Below the pieces are notes generated by a model. The model was not told the origin of the DNA. It did no database searches and worked only from the letters and a program-made list of their open reading frames with translations. A stretch of 64,000 bases of DNA from Alphaproteobacteria bacterium HT1-32 (lineage in GTDB: Bacteria > Pseudomonadota > Alphaproteobacteria > Rhodospirillales > HT1-32): contig WJPL01000001.1 in the NCBI GenBank assembly GCA_009649675.1, positions 888,469-952,468 of the forward strand, given 5' to 3'. Position numbers and translations under genes: made by a program. Shown here in pieces: positions 1-9,035 of the stretch. Numbering within the stretch: position 1 is the first letter of the stretch; the number at the start of each line of letters is the position of its first letter.

Positions 1-1241
1 TGTAGCAGGGAGTTGTCTCCGGTGGCCTTCCCCAGTGAAAACAGGGCCGCACCAAGGTTGTTCTGCGATGCAGCCCATAGCCCGGGAACCGCCTCCCGTC
101 TCCGGACTTCCAGCGCTTTCATGAAGCATTCAACCGCCTGTTCAGCGAGCGCGGTACCCGAGAAGCTCTCTGCCAGTTGCGCCAGCGTGATCCCCTGACT
201 GTTCATCAGCTCTGACCAGCGGGCGGGAGAACGCCCCCGCGTGAATACTTTCAGCGCTTCGCCATACGCCTTGATCGCAGCCTGCAAAGATCGCGGTTCA
301 TTGCTGTTTGCCCCATGCCGGTACAATGCATGCCCCCGGTTCATCTGGGCCAGTGCCCAGTCATCCGGCTGGCTGTCAGCCCCGAAAGCATCTGCAGCAC
401 TGGCAAAGGCTTCGGCTGCCGTTGTCAGACAGGAGGGCTCACCACTGAGATCAGCCAGCGACATGTAACAGGCCGCGCGGTGTGACTGCGCCATACCGGC
501 ATCCAGCGGCAGGGAGGCCGCAGCCGGCATTTCAAGTGCTTTCCACAGCGTCTCCGCCGCAATATTCATCATTTCCGCATTGCGGGTACGCCCGGCAAGC
601 GCTGCCAGGCAATTGCCATAGGTTGCCCGTGCAGAGAACATCTGATTATCGGTCAATCCTGGCGGCCCGGCCTGAAACGTCTCTGACAACCGGTCGAGAA
701 CAGGTCCCAGTTCGATCAGGATTTCCCTCAGATGAAGTTCATTTCTGGGCGGTACAGCAGCCAGAATGGCCGCATAGATCAGATCGCTGATCTCGACGCT
801 GAAATTGACCGGCACCCGCAGCAGGTCACCAAGACCAACGGCACCAGGCTTGGTCAGCGGCTCCTGGCGTACCGGGAACAGGCGAATATTGAGATCACCG
901 CTCTCTACGGCGACAGTTCCCCAGATCACCACATCTGCATTCACCAACAATGCCTGTTCGTGCGCAACCTCCGCTGCCGCAGCGAGACGCCCTGCCAGCG
1001 CCCCTTCACCTGACATCTCGATCTTCTTTGACGACACTTTGAGGGCAACTTCCGAGCGCATCGACAGCCCGCGCATCATCACCCCTTCAGGGCCATCAAC
1101 CTGCGGGTCGCCAAATGGCGACAACAGGGCAACGACCGATGCCCCCGGCGCGTTATTAACAGCGCCTGCAGCTTGCGACGCGGCCAGCGCATCATCCTGT
1201 TTTCCCAGAAACAGGCTTAACAGGCTTTGAAAGAAAGACAT
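1..1241 (-). CDS. TPR-repeat protein, 5' part (runs off left edge)
   Basis: An uninterrupted frame reads leftward from the ATG at 1241 to the window edge, giving about 413 residues without a stop, so the C-terminus is missing. The product begins MSFFQSLLSLFLGK. The first 200 or so residues are not recognisable. From about residue 280 on there are helical repeats of tetratricopeptide type (for example WALAQMNRGHALYRHG and the start of another at AASQNNLGAALFSLG), spaced like the tandem TPRs of long Rhodospirillales TPR proteins. No signal peptide is evident. TPR proteins act as protein-interaction scaffolds; the partner here is unknown. The gene is transcribed away from the SDHAF4-like gene, which is on the same strand 91 bases upstream. 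Confidence 0.75.
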   Translation of the reverse strand, partial: MSFFQSLLSLFLGKQDDALAASQAAGAVNNAPGASVVALLSPFGDPQVDGPEGVMMRGLSMRSEVALKVSSKKIEMSGEGALAGRLAAAAEVAHEQALLVNADVVIWGTVAVESGDLNIRLFPVRQEPLTKPGAVGLGDLLRVPVNFSVEISDLIYAAILAAVPPRNELHLREILIELGPVLDRLSETFQAGPPGLTDNQMFSARATYGNCLAALAGRTRNAEMMNIAAETLWKALEMPAAASLPLDAGMAQSHRAACYMSLADLSGEPSCLTTAAEAFASAADAFGADSQPDDWALAQMNRGHALYRHGANSNEPRSLQAAIKAYGEALKVFTRGRSPARWSELMNSQGITLAQLAESFSGTALAEQAVECFMKALEVRRREAVPGLWAASQNNLGAALFSLGKATGDNSLL

Positions 1242-1332
1242 CGGCAAGGTTGATCCGGTTATGATCCGACGAGTTTAATCGACAGACACAGGCTTCGCCA
1301 ATATCAGAAGCTGACAGCGTTCTCGGCCGGAC

Positions 1333-1500
1333 CTAAAAGTCCGTGCAGCGGCCCTTCTGTTCCCAGTCACCAAACCGGGTTGGTTCCGGACCTTTCGGCC
1401 CGCCAACTTCTTTCCGTTCAACAGCCGGGGTCGTTTTTGCCCTGCTGTCCGATCCCGTTTCCGGAACGGACGCGTCTTCCTTGCTGGGGGTATCACTCAT
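1333..1500 (-). CDS. SDHAF4-like (DUF1674) small protein
   Basis: A 55-residue protein starting MSDTPSKED and ending with the family signature GPEPTRFGDWEQKGRCTDF. This C-terminal block is the hallmark of DUF1674, the bacterial relatives of succinate dehydrogenase assembly factor 4, which binds flavinylated SdhA during complex II assembly. The frame is open further upstream to 1587, but the ATG at 1500 is preceded by GGAGAG at a good distance and matches the usual family length, so I chose it. Residues before the signature are low-complexity and charged, as usual in the family. It is divergent from htpX. The family assignment is strong; the role in complex II assembly is by homology. Confidence 0.85.
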   Translation of the reverse strand: MSDTPSKEDASVPETGSDSRAKTTPAVERKEVGGPKGPEPTRFGDWEQKGRCTDF

Positions 1501-1525
1501 CTTGAAGCTCTCCGGATTTACTTCA

Positions 1526-1553
1526 TATATAGCGCGCTTACCGGACGCGCCAA
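1526..1553 (-). promoter_or_regulatory. Putative sigma70 promoter of the SDHAF4-like gene
   Basis: On the minus strand TTGGCG (1553-1548) and TATATA (1531-1526) are separated by 16 bases and lie about 25 bases upstream of the start codon at 1500. The -10 is strong, the -35 matches 4 of 6. It sits in the divergent htpX intergenic region. Confidence 0.4.
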
Positions 1554-1580
1554 GCCGCGTCGTTATGGAACACAGAACAG

Positions 1581-2462
1581 ATGTCACAGGGTTATCTTAA
1601 AACGACTTTGCTGCTGGCGGCGCTGACCGCCGTGTTTGTTGGTGCCGGATGGCTGGCCGGCGGACAGGGCGGTATGATCATCGCTCTGTTGTTTGCAGGT
1701 GGTATGAACCTGTTTTCCTACTGGAATGCAGACAAGATCGTGCTGCGCATGTACGGCGCACGCGAGGTTGACCGACGGTCTGCCCCCGGATTTTACGGTA
1801 TTGTCGAGACACTCGCCGCAAAGGCCGGTATGCCGATGCCGAAAGTCTATATCATGGACAATCCGCAGCCCAATGCCTTCGCCACCGGACGAAATCCGGA
1901 AAATGCAGCTGTCGCCGCAACCACCGGACTGCTGAAAATTCTGAACGATCAGGAGATCGCCGGGGTGATGGCCCATGAACTTGCGCATGTGCAAAACCGG
2001 GACACCCTGATAATGACGGTCACTGCAACCATTGCCGGGGCCATCAGTGCGATGGCGAATATGCTCATGTTTTCTTCGCTGTTCGGCAACCGTGACAACA
2101 ACAATCCGCTTGGCGGCCTTGGTGCCCTGCTGGTCATGCTGCTGGCGCCTTTCGCCGCAATGCTGGTGCAGATGGCGATCAGCCGGTCCCGCGAATATGA
2201 GGCTGACCGTATTGGTGCTGAAATCTGCGGCAGACCACTCTGGCTTGCCTCGGCCCTGGAGAAATTGCAAAACGGTGCTCAGCGGATTGATAACACTGCC
2301 GCAGAGCGCAACCCGGCAACCGCCCATCTCTTCATCGTCAATCCCCTGCATGCGCGGTCTGTCGACAGCCTGTTCTCTACCCATCCGAACATGGATGAGC
2401 GTATCCGGAGATTACGGGCGATGGCGGGCGTGGATGCCCCTGTCCGTAATCCCTGGAGTTAA
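1581..2462 (+). CDS. htpX: Zinc metalloprotease HtpX
   Basis: A 293-residue member of peptidase family M48B. HtpX is an inner-membrane zinc endoprotease that degrades damaged membrane proteins alongside FtsH. The sequence shows two N-terminal transmembrane segments (about residues 7-24 and 31-47), the HELAH zinc motif at residues 132-136, two hydrophobic segments between about 145 and 200, and the downstream SREYEAD block containing the third metal ligand. Length is typical. The C-terminal [13 protein letters not shown] block is also characteristic. rsmB begins 6 bases after the stop, so the two are probably cotranscribed, as in many alphaproteobacteria. Confidence 0.95.
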   Translation: MSQGYLKTTLLLAALTAVFVGAGWLAGGQGGMIIALLFAGGMNLFSYWNADKIVLRMYGAREVDRRSAPGFYGIVETLAAKAGMPMPKVYIMDNPQPNAFATGRNPENAAVAATTGLLKILNDQEIAGVMAHELAHVQNRDTLIMTVTATIAGAISAMANMLMFSSLFGNRDNNNPLGGLGALLVMLLAPFAAMLVQMAISRSREYEADRIGAEICGRPLWLASALEKLQNGAQRIDNTAAERNPATAHLFIVNPLHARSVDSLFSTHPNMDERIRRLRAMAGVDAPVRNPWS

Positions 2463-2467
2463 CCGGT

Positions 2468-3769
2468 TTGGCCCGTAAGACAGCAGCAGAACAGAATATC
2501 CGCACAGGCCGTGCGGCAACCACCGCCCGACAATATGCACGGGACATGGTGCATAACTGCATCGATCGCGGGCGCGCAACCCCGGAAGGGGCACAGCCCG
2601 GCCTGGCACCCGGTGATGATGCATTTGCCCGCAGACTCGCCCGCATGACCATTCGTCATATCGGCGAACTCGATCATATTCTCTCGCAACTGATGGACCG
2701 GCCACTGCCGGATCGTGACGGCCTGACCCGCAATGCGCTGCGCATCGGCCTTTGCGAGCTGATGTTCATGGAAACCGCAGATCACGCGGCAACCGACGAG
2801 GCTGTACGCCTTGCCCCGCCCAAACATACCGGACTGGTCAATGCGGTGCTCCGCAATTTTGTGCGTCGTCGCAGGGAACTGGCTTTCCCGACCCGTATGG
2901 CGGTGAATATTCCGGCCTGGCTGTACAGCGGATGGGAGGCATCTCTTGGGCGTGACCTTGCAGACCGTACTGCCGCACAACTGACAACCGACCCGCCGCT
3001 TGACCTGACCATCCGCGAGGCCCCGGACGAATGGGCTAAAAAGCTTGATGGCCAGCGCATTGGTGCCTCGACAGTCCGGGTCCCGGTCGGCAATGCCGTG
3101 ACCCTGATCGAAGGCTATAAGGAAGGTGCCTGGTGGGTACAGGATGCGGCCGCCGCCCTACCCGTTGCCCTGCTTGGCGAGATCAGCGGCAAGACGGTCT
3201 ATGACCTGTGTGCAGCGCCCGGTGGTAAAACCGCCCAGATGGTTGCTGCCGGTGCCAGTGTAACCGCCCTCGACCGGTCCGACCGGCGGCTGGCGCGGCT
3301 TGAGAAAAATCTTGAGCGGCTGGGTCTGGAAACGCTCCTCATCAACGAAGATGCGGCAGAATGGAAACCCGACGGTCCGGCTGATGCCGTCCTGCTTGAT
3401 GCCCCCTGCTCTGCGACCGGCACATTGCGCCGCCATCCGGATGTTGCCTGGACCAAGCGTCCGGAAGACGTGAAGTCATTGCAGGATGTGCAGAAACGCC
3501 TGCTCACATCTGCCGCCAGAATCGTCACTCCGGACGGCGTACTGCTGTATTGCGTCTGTTCATTGCAGCCTGAGGAAGGGCCTGAAATCATCGCTGATTT
3601 TCTGGCCGGGAATCCCGGCTGGCGGATTGACCCGGTGACGGCAGAGGAAGCACCCGATTTTGCTGCCGCCATAATGCCCGAAGGGACAGTCCGTACGCAT
3701 CCCGGTATTCTGGCTGACAAAGGCGGCGTCGACGGCTTTTATATATGTCGCCTGAAACAGAACGCCTGA
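2468..3769 (+). CDS. rsmB: 16S rRNA (cytosine-967-C5)-methyltransferase RsmB
   Basis: A 433-residue RsmB/Sun family protein that uses S-adenosylmethionine to methylate C967 of 16S rRNA. The N-terminal part (about residues 15-150) is a NusB-like RNA-binding domain. The C-terminal Rossmann methyltransferase has the SAM-binding DLCAAPGGKT motif near residue 245, the DAPCSATGT motif near 312 with one key cysteine, and YCVCSLQPEEG near 360 with the other. The start is TTG at 2468, supported by GGAGT at a suitable distance overlapping the end of htpX and by a NusB-domain start of normal length. It is followed by the SxtJ-like gene with almost no gap. Confidence 0.93.
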   Translation: MARKTAAEQNIRTGRAATTARQYARDMVHNCIDRGRATPEGAQPGLAPGDDAFARRLARMTIRHIGELDHILSQLMDRPLPDRDGLTRNALRIGLCELMFMETADHAATDEAVRLAPPKHTGLVNAVLRNFVRRRRELAFPTRMAVNIPAWLYSGWEASLGRDLADRTAAQLTTDPPLDLTIREAPDEWAKKLDGQRIGASTVRVPVGNAVTLIEGYKEGAWWVQDAAAALPVALLGEISGKTVYDLCAAPGGKTAQMVAAGASVTALDRSDRRLARLEKNLERLGLETLLINEDAAEWKPDGPADAVLLDAPCSATGTLRRHPDVAWTKRPEDVKSLQDVQKRLLTSAARIVTPDGVLLYCVCSLQPEEGPEIIADFLAGNPGWRIDPVTAEEAPDFAAAIMPEGTVRTHPGILADKGGVDGFYICRLKQNA

Positions 3770-3771
3770 AC

Positions 3772-4182
3772 ATGTCAGAAAGAACAGACACAGCCGCGAA
3801 GATGGGGTCGGAACGCAGTTTCGCCATCGTATTTGCCGTGGTCTTCGTCATTATCGGTGCATTTCCGCTGCTGTATGACGGAGCGATCCGCCTCTGGTCT
3901 TTCGGAATTGCTGCCGTCTTCCTTGCTGCCGGCTTTCTGTTTCCTGTCGTTCTGCGACCGCTCAACCTTCTCTGGTTTCAGATTGGCCTGTTGATGCACC
4001 GGGTCGTCAATCCCGTCATCATGGGCCTGATCTTTTTCCTTGCCGTAATGCCAACCGGCCTCATCATGCGGGCCTTGGGCAAGGATCCTCTGCGACGCAG
4101 CTTTGACCGGGATGCCAAAACTTACTGGATCACCCGGGACCCGCCGGGGCCTGACGCCCAATCCATGAAGAACCAGTTCTGA
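3772..4182 (+). CDS. SxtJ-family membrane protein
   Basis: About 136 residues (start MSERTD). There are three or four hydrophobic segments in the first 100 residues, then a hydrophilic tail with the sequence LRRSFDRDAKTYWI, which is characteristic of the SxtJ family (small membrane proteins found beside carbamoyltransferases, first noticed in saxitoxin clusters). The frame also offers an ATG at 3745 that would overlap rsmB; I chose 3772, just after the rsmB stop. SxtJ proteins have no established activity. The neighbours DUF5989 and a CmcH/NodU carbamoyltransferase make the conserved three-gene set, so a membrane-anchoring or scaffolding role for the carbamoyltransferase is a reasonable inference. 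Confidence 0.8.
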   Translation: MSERTDTAAKMGSERSFAIVFAVVFVIIGAFPLLYDGAIRLWSFGIAAVFLAAGFLFPVVLRPLNLLWFQIGLLMHRVVNPVIMGLIFFLAVMPTGLIMRALGKDPLRRSFDRDAKTYWITRDPPGPDAQSMKNQF

Positions 4183-4285
4183 CAGCCGCCCGGCCTTGCC
4201 TTACCCGACTTGTACCAGTAGGACATGAGTGCTGTTGCGGGCCAGAAAATCCGCAGTCAAAATCGCCGAAACTCCGGGTTTGATC

Positions 4286-4435
4286 ATGAGCTTTATCACT
4301 GAATTCTGGCAGTTCCTCAAAGTCCGCAAGAAATTCTGGATGCTGCCCATCATTATTCTGATGGTCGTGTTCGGCGGGCTGGTTATCCTCGCGAAGGGGT
4401 CCGCAATCGCCCCTTTCATCTATACAATCTTCTGA
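4286..4435 (+). CDS. DUF5989 small membrane protein
   Basis: A 49-residue protein starting MSFITEFWQFLKVRKKFWM, followed by a single transmembrane helix (PIIILMVVFGGLVIL) and a short tail ending in IYTIF. This pattern is that of DUF5989 proteins, which sit between SxtJ and carbamoyltransferase genes in many surface-glycan clusters. The frame is open from 4229 but the usual family start is at 4286. The 103 bases between SxtJ and this gene hold nothing recognisable. Function is unknown; it is probably an inner-membrane partner of the carbamoyltransferase encoded 10 bases downstream. Confidence 0.82.
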   Translation: MSFITEFWQFLKVRKKFWMLPIIILMVVFGGLVILAKGSAIAPFIYTIF

Positions 4436-4445
4436 TCCTGCGGGA

Positions 4446-6281
4446 ATGTACTCTCTCGGTCTTTCCGCTTTCTATCACGACAGCGCCGCAGCTCTGGTGC
4501 GGGATGGCGAAATCATTGCCGCCGCACAGGAAGAGCGCTTCAGCCGCCGGAAACATGATTCCGACTTTCCCCTGAATGCGCTGGCCTATTGTCTGGAGAC
4601 CGCAGACCTGTCCCTCAGCGAGGTCGATCTGGTCACGTTCTATGACAAACCGTTCCTGAAATTCGAACGGCTGCTGGAAACCTATGTCACTTTCGCACCC
4701 CGCGGATTCCAGTCATTCCGGAAAGCGGTTCCGGTCTGGCTGAAGGAAAAACTGTTCCAGAAAGACCTGCTGATCAAGGCCCTGAAATCCGTCGATCCGG
4801 CATTTGATCCGGCGGATCGTCTGCTGTTCGGTGAACATCATTTCAGTCACGCCGCCAGTGCCTACTACCCTTCGCCATTTGATGAAGCGGTTGTCCTGAC
4901 CATGGACGGGGTCGGTGAATGGGCCACAACCTCGGTTGCCATTGGCCGGGGGCGGGAACTGGAAGTCATCCGGGAAATCCATTTTCCACATTCGCTGGGA
5001 CTGCTTTATTCCGCGATGACCTATTACACCGGTTTCCGGGTCAATTCCGGTGAATACAAGGTCATGGGACTCGCCCCTTACGGCGAGCCGAAATACCGCG
5101 ACCTGCTGCTGGATCACGTTATCGACCTGAAGCCGGACGGGTCTTTCCGTCTGGATCAGAGCTATTTCGATTACTGCACCGGCCTGCGGATGACCAATGA
5201 CAAGTGGGATGCCCTGTTTGGTGGTCCGGCCCGGCAGCCGGAAGAACTGCTGACGCAGCGGCATATGGATCTTGCCGCCTCGGTTCAGGCGGTCATTGAA
5301 GAAGCCGTGCTGCGCCTGACCCGGTCACTGGCAGCCGAGACAGGCATTCGTAATCTGTGTCTGGCTGGCGGGGTTGCCCTCAACTGCGTCGCCAATGGCA
5401 AGGTACTGCGTGACCGCGCCTTTGACCGGGTCTGGGTACAGCCTGCCTCCGGTGATGCAGGCGGGGCACTGGGTGCCGCCCTGTCCGCCTGTTATCTGCA
5501 TGCCGGTCAGGAACGCCCGGCAGCGAACGGCAGGGACGCCATGAAGGGCTCCTATCTGGGACCGGTTTTTGCACAGTCTGATATCGAATCCCGGCTGACC
5601 GCCGCAGGCGCCCGGTTTACCGTAGTCAGTGATGACGAACTGATCTCCCGGACAGCCGATGCCCTGGCCACAGAAGCCGCTGTCGGCTGGTTCCAGGGAC
5701 GGATGGAGTATGGACCACGTGCCCTTGGCGGTCGCTCCATTCTGGCAGACCCCCGTTCACCCGCCATGCAGAAGACCCTCAACCTGAAGGTTAAGTACCG
5801 GGAATCCTTCCGTCCGTTCGCCCCGTCAGTGCTGCGCGAAGATGTCGCGGACTGGTTTGAACTGGATGAAGACAGCCCCTATATGCTGATGGTCGCAGAT
5901 GTAGTCGAGAAGCGACGGCTGACCATGAGCAAGGAAGAACAGGCGTTGTTTGGTATCGAAAAACTGAATGTGCCGCGCTCGGATATTCCGGCTGTAACGC
6001 ATGTCGATTATTCCGCACGGATTCAGACCGTCCATCACGAAACAAACCCGCGCTATCATGACCTGATCACGGCCTTCCGTGATCGCACAGGTTGCCCCAT
6101 TCTGGTCAATACCAGCTTCAATGTCCGGGGCGAGCCGATTGTCTGCACCCCGGAAGACGCCTTTCGCTGCATGATGGGATCAGAGATTGATCTGCTGGCC
6201 GTCGGTAACTGTCTGCTGCGCAAGGAAGATCAGAATCCCGACCTTGCACTTGATTACAAAAACGCTTTCGATCTCGACTGA
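4446..6281 (+). CDS. NodU/CmcH-family carbamoyltransferase (copy 1)
   Basis: A 611-residue O-carbamoyltransferase of the NodU/CmcH/TobZ family, which transfers the carbamoyl group of carbamoyl phosphate, via ATP activation, to a hydroxyl of a sugar or natural product. The N-terminal ASKHA-type domain carries the HHFSH metal/carbamoyl motif at residues 131-135, followed by LTMDGVGEW. The C-terminal domain contains YGPRALGGRSI, ESFRPFAPSV and NTSFNVRGEPIV, all standard family blocks. Length is typical. With SxtJ and DUF5989 immediately upstream it forms the widespread triad. The acceptor is unknown; location next to a surface-glycan locus suggests a polysaccharide hydroxyl. A second, distant family member lies at 46203-47912. 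Confidence 0.92.
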   Translation: MYSLGLSAFYHDSAAALVRDGEIIAAAQEERFSRRKHDSDFPLNALAYCLETADLSLSEVDLVTFYDKPFLKFERLLETYVTFAPRGFQSFRKAVPVWLKEKLFQKDLLIKALKSVDPAFDPADRLLFGEHHFSHAASAYYPSPFDEAVVLTMDGVGEWATTSVAIGRGRELEVIREIHFPHSLGLLYSAMTYYTGFRVNSGEYKVMGLAPYGEPKYRDLLLDHVIDLKPDGSFRLDQSYFDYCTGLRMTNDKWDALFGGPARQPEELLTQRHMDLAASVQAVIEEAVLRLTRSLAAETGIRNLCLAGGVALNCVANGKVLRDRAFDRVWVQPASGDAGGALGAALSACYLHAGQERPAANGRDAMKGSYLGPVFAQSDIESRLTAAGARFTVVSDDELISRTADALATEAAVGWFQGRMEYGPRALGGRSILADPRSPAMQKTLNLKVKYRESFRPFAPSVLREDVADWFELDEDSPYMLMVADVVEKRRLTMSKEEQALFGIEKLNVPRSDIPAVTHVDYSARIQTVHHETNPRYHDLITAFRDRTGCPILVNTSFNVRGEPIVCTPEDAFRCMMGSEIDLLAVGNCLLRKEDQNPDLALDYKNAFDLD

Positions 6282-6325
6282 GTCGCTTCCGCGGCAGGTT
6301 TGTTTTCGAATAAGGATTGTGCCCC

Positions 6326-7789
6326 GTGAATGCCGCCCTGTACCGGCTGATAACCGAAAATCCGCTTTCCCGGTCGATCCTGGCACCTGCCATCCGGGTG
6401 GAAGATATCGTCGCGGATGCACCTGACCTGGTCGAAGGGTCAACCGAGGCCGGACAGGCAATCATCAATGCGCTGGCAAAAGGCCACAGCATCGACTGGA
6501 CCGCCGGTGGCAATGGTCCCGCGGCCCGTGATGCGCATGGACTGCTCTGGCTGCGCGACCTCCGAACGCTTGGTTCTGACAGTGCTGCGGCAACGGCCCG
6601 GCGACTGATGCTCGACTGGATTTCCGCCGGAGAGAATCAGAAAAGAACCCCGTTCCTGCCGGCTGTCATTGCCATACGGCTGACAAATCTGCTGCGGGCC
6701 CGGTCAATGCTGCGTTCCGGAGATCCTGACACTGACGCCGCCTATGCGGATCTGGTCAGCCGGGATATCCGGCGTCTCCGCATTCTCGCTGTCCTGCCGC
6801 AGACCCCACTCGACAAGTTACAGATCGGTCTGGCGCTGCTGTCCGTTACCGCTTCTGTCGGACGCCAGAAGGAACTGGGCAGGAAGGGGCTCAAACTTGC
6901 CCTCGCCGGCCTGAAGGGCCTGCAGCATCCGGATGGGGGCGCAACCCAGCCCGGCGCAGGCTATACCTACCTTCTGCTGGAACATCTCGTCATCCTGCGA
7001 ACGGCGCTGCGGGCTGGCGGAGGCACCATTCCCGCCCCCCTGACCGAAGCGATCGAGCGGGCGGCGGGTGCTGTCAGAACTTTGCGCCATCCTGATGGCG
7101 GTCTGCTTGGATTCAGCCGGGGGCCGGTCCTGTCATCCCAGCGGATCGGTAAGCTGCTCTCGGCAAGCCGTACACCGGCACAGGCGGTCACATTGCTGGC
7201 GGACAGCGGTTATGCACGGGCGTCAGCCGGTGACGTCATGGCATTCCTGTCCGGCAACATCACCACACCGGGATTGCCGCTGGAAATTTCGGCAGATGGA
7301 CGACGGCTGATCCTGTCCCGGCCCGATACCGGCCTGTCCGGGTTGCAGATTGCCCGTGCCTCTGGCAGCAACATCAAAACCGAAGACCTCCAGACCAGCA
7401 TCTCTGATGAAGGACATGTGCTGAGTGCAAAACAGACCATCGGAAAACTGGTTCAGGAACGAACTGTCTTCCTGCCCCGCAAAGGCGCAGATATTCGTGG
7501 CGAGGACAGCTTCCGGTCCACCTCAAAAACCAGCAGCCAGCCGGTTGCCATTCAGTTTCATCTGCCCTCCGGCGCCGATGTTGTACCCAGCAGCGACGGT
7601 ACGTCTTTCATCATAAGGCCGGGCGAACGGCGACCCGGCTGGCGTTTCAGATATCGTGGCGGTGAGGTTGTGATTGAGGAAACCATCGACCCGGCATCCG
7701 GAAGACGGGCACCGACGCTGGTGCTCAGCACCGCCCTCGAAAATGGTGCCGGGCAACTGAACTGGGGTTTCCGGCGGATCGAAGGTTGA
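6326..7789 (+). CDS. Heparinase II/III-like protein (left copy)
   Basis: About 487 residues. The start is a GTG at 6326 with AAGGA 8-9 bases upstream; a TTG at 6317 is possible but overlaps that ribosome-binding site. The N-terminal half is an alpha-helical toroid-like domain, with the two HPDGG repeats (near residues 205 and 255) seen in alphaproteobacterial heparinase II/III proteins encoded next to rsmB. The C-terminal half is beta-rich (LPLEISADGRRLILSRPD, then VFLPRKGADIRGED) and fits the heparinase C-terminal domain. In related genomes this protein lies between rsmB and purH; here the carbamoyltransferase triad separates it from rsmB and purH is absent. Substrate unknown. No classical signal peptide is seen. 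Confidence 0.65.
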   Translation: MNAALYRLITENPLSRSILAPAIRVEDIVADAPDLVEGSTEAGQAIINALAKGHSIDWTAGGNGPAARDAHGLLWLRDLRTLGSDSAAATARRLMLDWISAGENQKRTPFLPAVIAIRLTNLLRARSMLRSGDPDTDAAYADLVSRDIRRLRILAVLPQTPLDKLQIGLALLSVTASVGRQKELGRKGLKLALAGLKGLQHPDGGATQPGAGYTYLLLEHLVILRTALRAGGGTIPAPLTEAIERAAGAVRTLRHPDGGLLGFSRGPVLSSQRIGKLLSASRTPAQAVTLLADSGYARASAGDVMAFLSGNITTPGLPLEISADGRRLILSRPDTGLSGLQIARASGSNIKTEDLQTSISDEGHVLSAKQTIGKLVQERTVFLPRKGADIRGEDSFRSTSKTSSQPVAIQFHLPSGADVVPSSDGTSFIIRPGERRPGWRFRYRGGEVVIEETIDPASGRRAPTLVLSTALENGAGQLNWGFRRIEG

Positions 7790-7855
7790 TATTCCGGCTT
7801 TTCGGGGCTTTATCAGGATAAATTCACAACGCCGCAGACTGAAAGCCCGCCACGA

Positions 7856-8731
7856 ATGAAACGTCAGATCCTTAATCTGCTGGTCGGACTGCTCCATGCG
7901 ATGGCCCGGGGTCTTGACCGGCTCATTCAGGCACTGACCGGCAGACGTCAGATGCTGCAGAGCGGGCTCGCCGAGCGCCTCGCGCCCGTGCATGAGCAGG
8001 CAACAGCATACGGTACCATCCGGCTGGCAACCCCTTCCGAGGCCTGTCTGATGCGGGCCGAAACCCTGTTCACCAAAGAACCGGACATGATCGACTGGAT
8101 CGACAGTTTTCCGGAGGATTTCGTACTCTGGGATATCGGGGCCAATGTCGGTATCTATTCGATTTATGCCGGCCTGAAAGGCGGCGGCCAGGTGTTTTCC
8201 TTCGAGCCGGAATCAGCCAACTACTGGGTGCTGAACCGCAATATCCATCTGAACGGTCTGGACGGACATTGCACCGCCTATTGCCTGCCCCTGTCAGACC
8301 GGGCCGGGGTAACACGGCTGGCCCTGCATACCACGATGATCGGCGATGCCCTGCATAACCTCACCGGCGTCGACGGGCTTGTCGACACGGCCTCAACGCA
8401 TCATCAGGGTGCCGTCACGATTACCGCAGATGAAGCGATCACGACCCTCGGCATACCGGCGCCGACCCATCTCAAGATCGATGTCGACGGGGCAGAAGCC
8501 CTGATTATCCGGGGTGCCACCAACCTGTTGCGAAATCCGGCGCTTCAGTCGATTCTTGTCGAACTTGATGATATTGCGGTTGATCCCGGCCTGGAAGTTG
8601 CCAACGCCCTGACCGACGCAGGTTTCGTGATTGCATCCAGTCAGGCATCACCCATCGCAACCGGGCGGTTCGCCGCCATAAAAAATTATATCTATGTCCG
8701 TGGTGACACCGTCCCGCCGACTGACACATAA
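7856..8731 (+). CDS. FkbM-family methyltransferase
   Basis: A 291-residue class I SAM-dependent methyltransferase of the FkbM type, which usually O-methylates sugars or polyketides. The SAM-binding glycine-rich block LWDIGANVGIYSIYA lies near residue 91, followed by the acidic end of strand 2 (VFSFEPE), then HLKIDVDGAEALIIRGA near residue 204, which is a typical FkbM block. The first 60 residues form an amphipathic helical extension. It stands alone between the heparinase-like gene and yciI; the 66 bases upstream hold no clear ribosome-binding site. Methylation of the nearby surface glycan is an inference from position. Confidence 0.85.
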   Translation: MKRQILNLLVGLLHAMARGLDRLIQALTGRRQMLQSGLAERLAPVHEQATAYGTIRLATPSEACLMRAETLFTKEPDMIDWIDSFPEDFVLWDIGANVGIYSIYAGLKGGGQVFSFEPESANYWVLNRNIHLNGLDGHCTAYCLPLSDRAGVTRLALHTTMIGDALHNLTGVDGLVDTASTHHQGAVTITADEAITTLGIPAPTHLKIDVDGAEALIIRGATNLLRNPALQSILVELDDIAVDPGLEVANALTDAGFVIASSQASPIATGRFAAIKNYIYVRGDTVPPTDT

Positions 8732-8741
8732 GGAGCAAACC

Positions 8742-9023
8742 ATGTATTTCGCAATCCAGTGCATCGACAAGCCGGACCACAGCCATGTGCGGGCAGAAAC
8801 CCGCCCGGTTCATCTCGACTATCTTCGTTCAAAGGTTGGACAGGTCTTCTGCGCCGGCCCCCTGCAGGATGAAGCCGGCAGCGCCATCGGCAGCCTGATC
8901 ATCATGGATTTTGCAGACCGTGCGGAAGCCGAGGCCTTTGCCGCCGGCGACCCCTATGCAAAGGCTGGCCTGTTCTCCACGGTCACCATCACCCGCTGGG
9001 CAAAAGCCCTGCCGGCTGACTGA
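8742..9023 (+). CDS. YciI-like protein
   Basis: A 93-residue protein (MYFAIQCIDKPD start) with the ferredoxin-like alpha/beta fold pattern of the YciI family: a short N-terminal strand, RPVHLDYLRSK helix with the conserved histidine, GPLQDEAGSAIGSLIIMDF strand pair, and the AEAFAAGDPYAKAGLF block with the conserved DPY. The family has a conserved His-Asp pair and is thought to be enzymatic but is not well assigned. The ATG at 8742 follows AGGAG at an ideal distance, which rules out the upstream in-frame GTG inside fkbM. It is followed closely by the EVE gene. Confidence 0.88.
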   Translation: MYFAIQCIDKPDHSHVRAETRPVHLDYLRSKVGQVFCAGPLQDEAGSAIGSLIIMDFADRAEAEAFAAGDPYAKAGLFSTVTITRWAKALPAD

Positions 9024-9035
9024 GGGAAATGAGAC

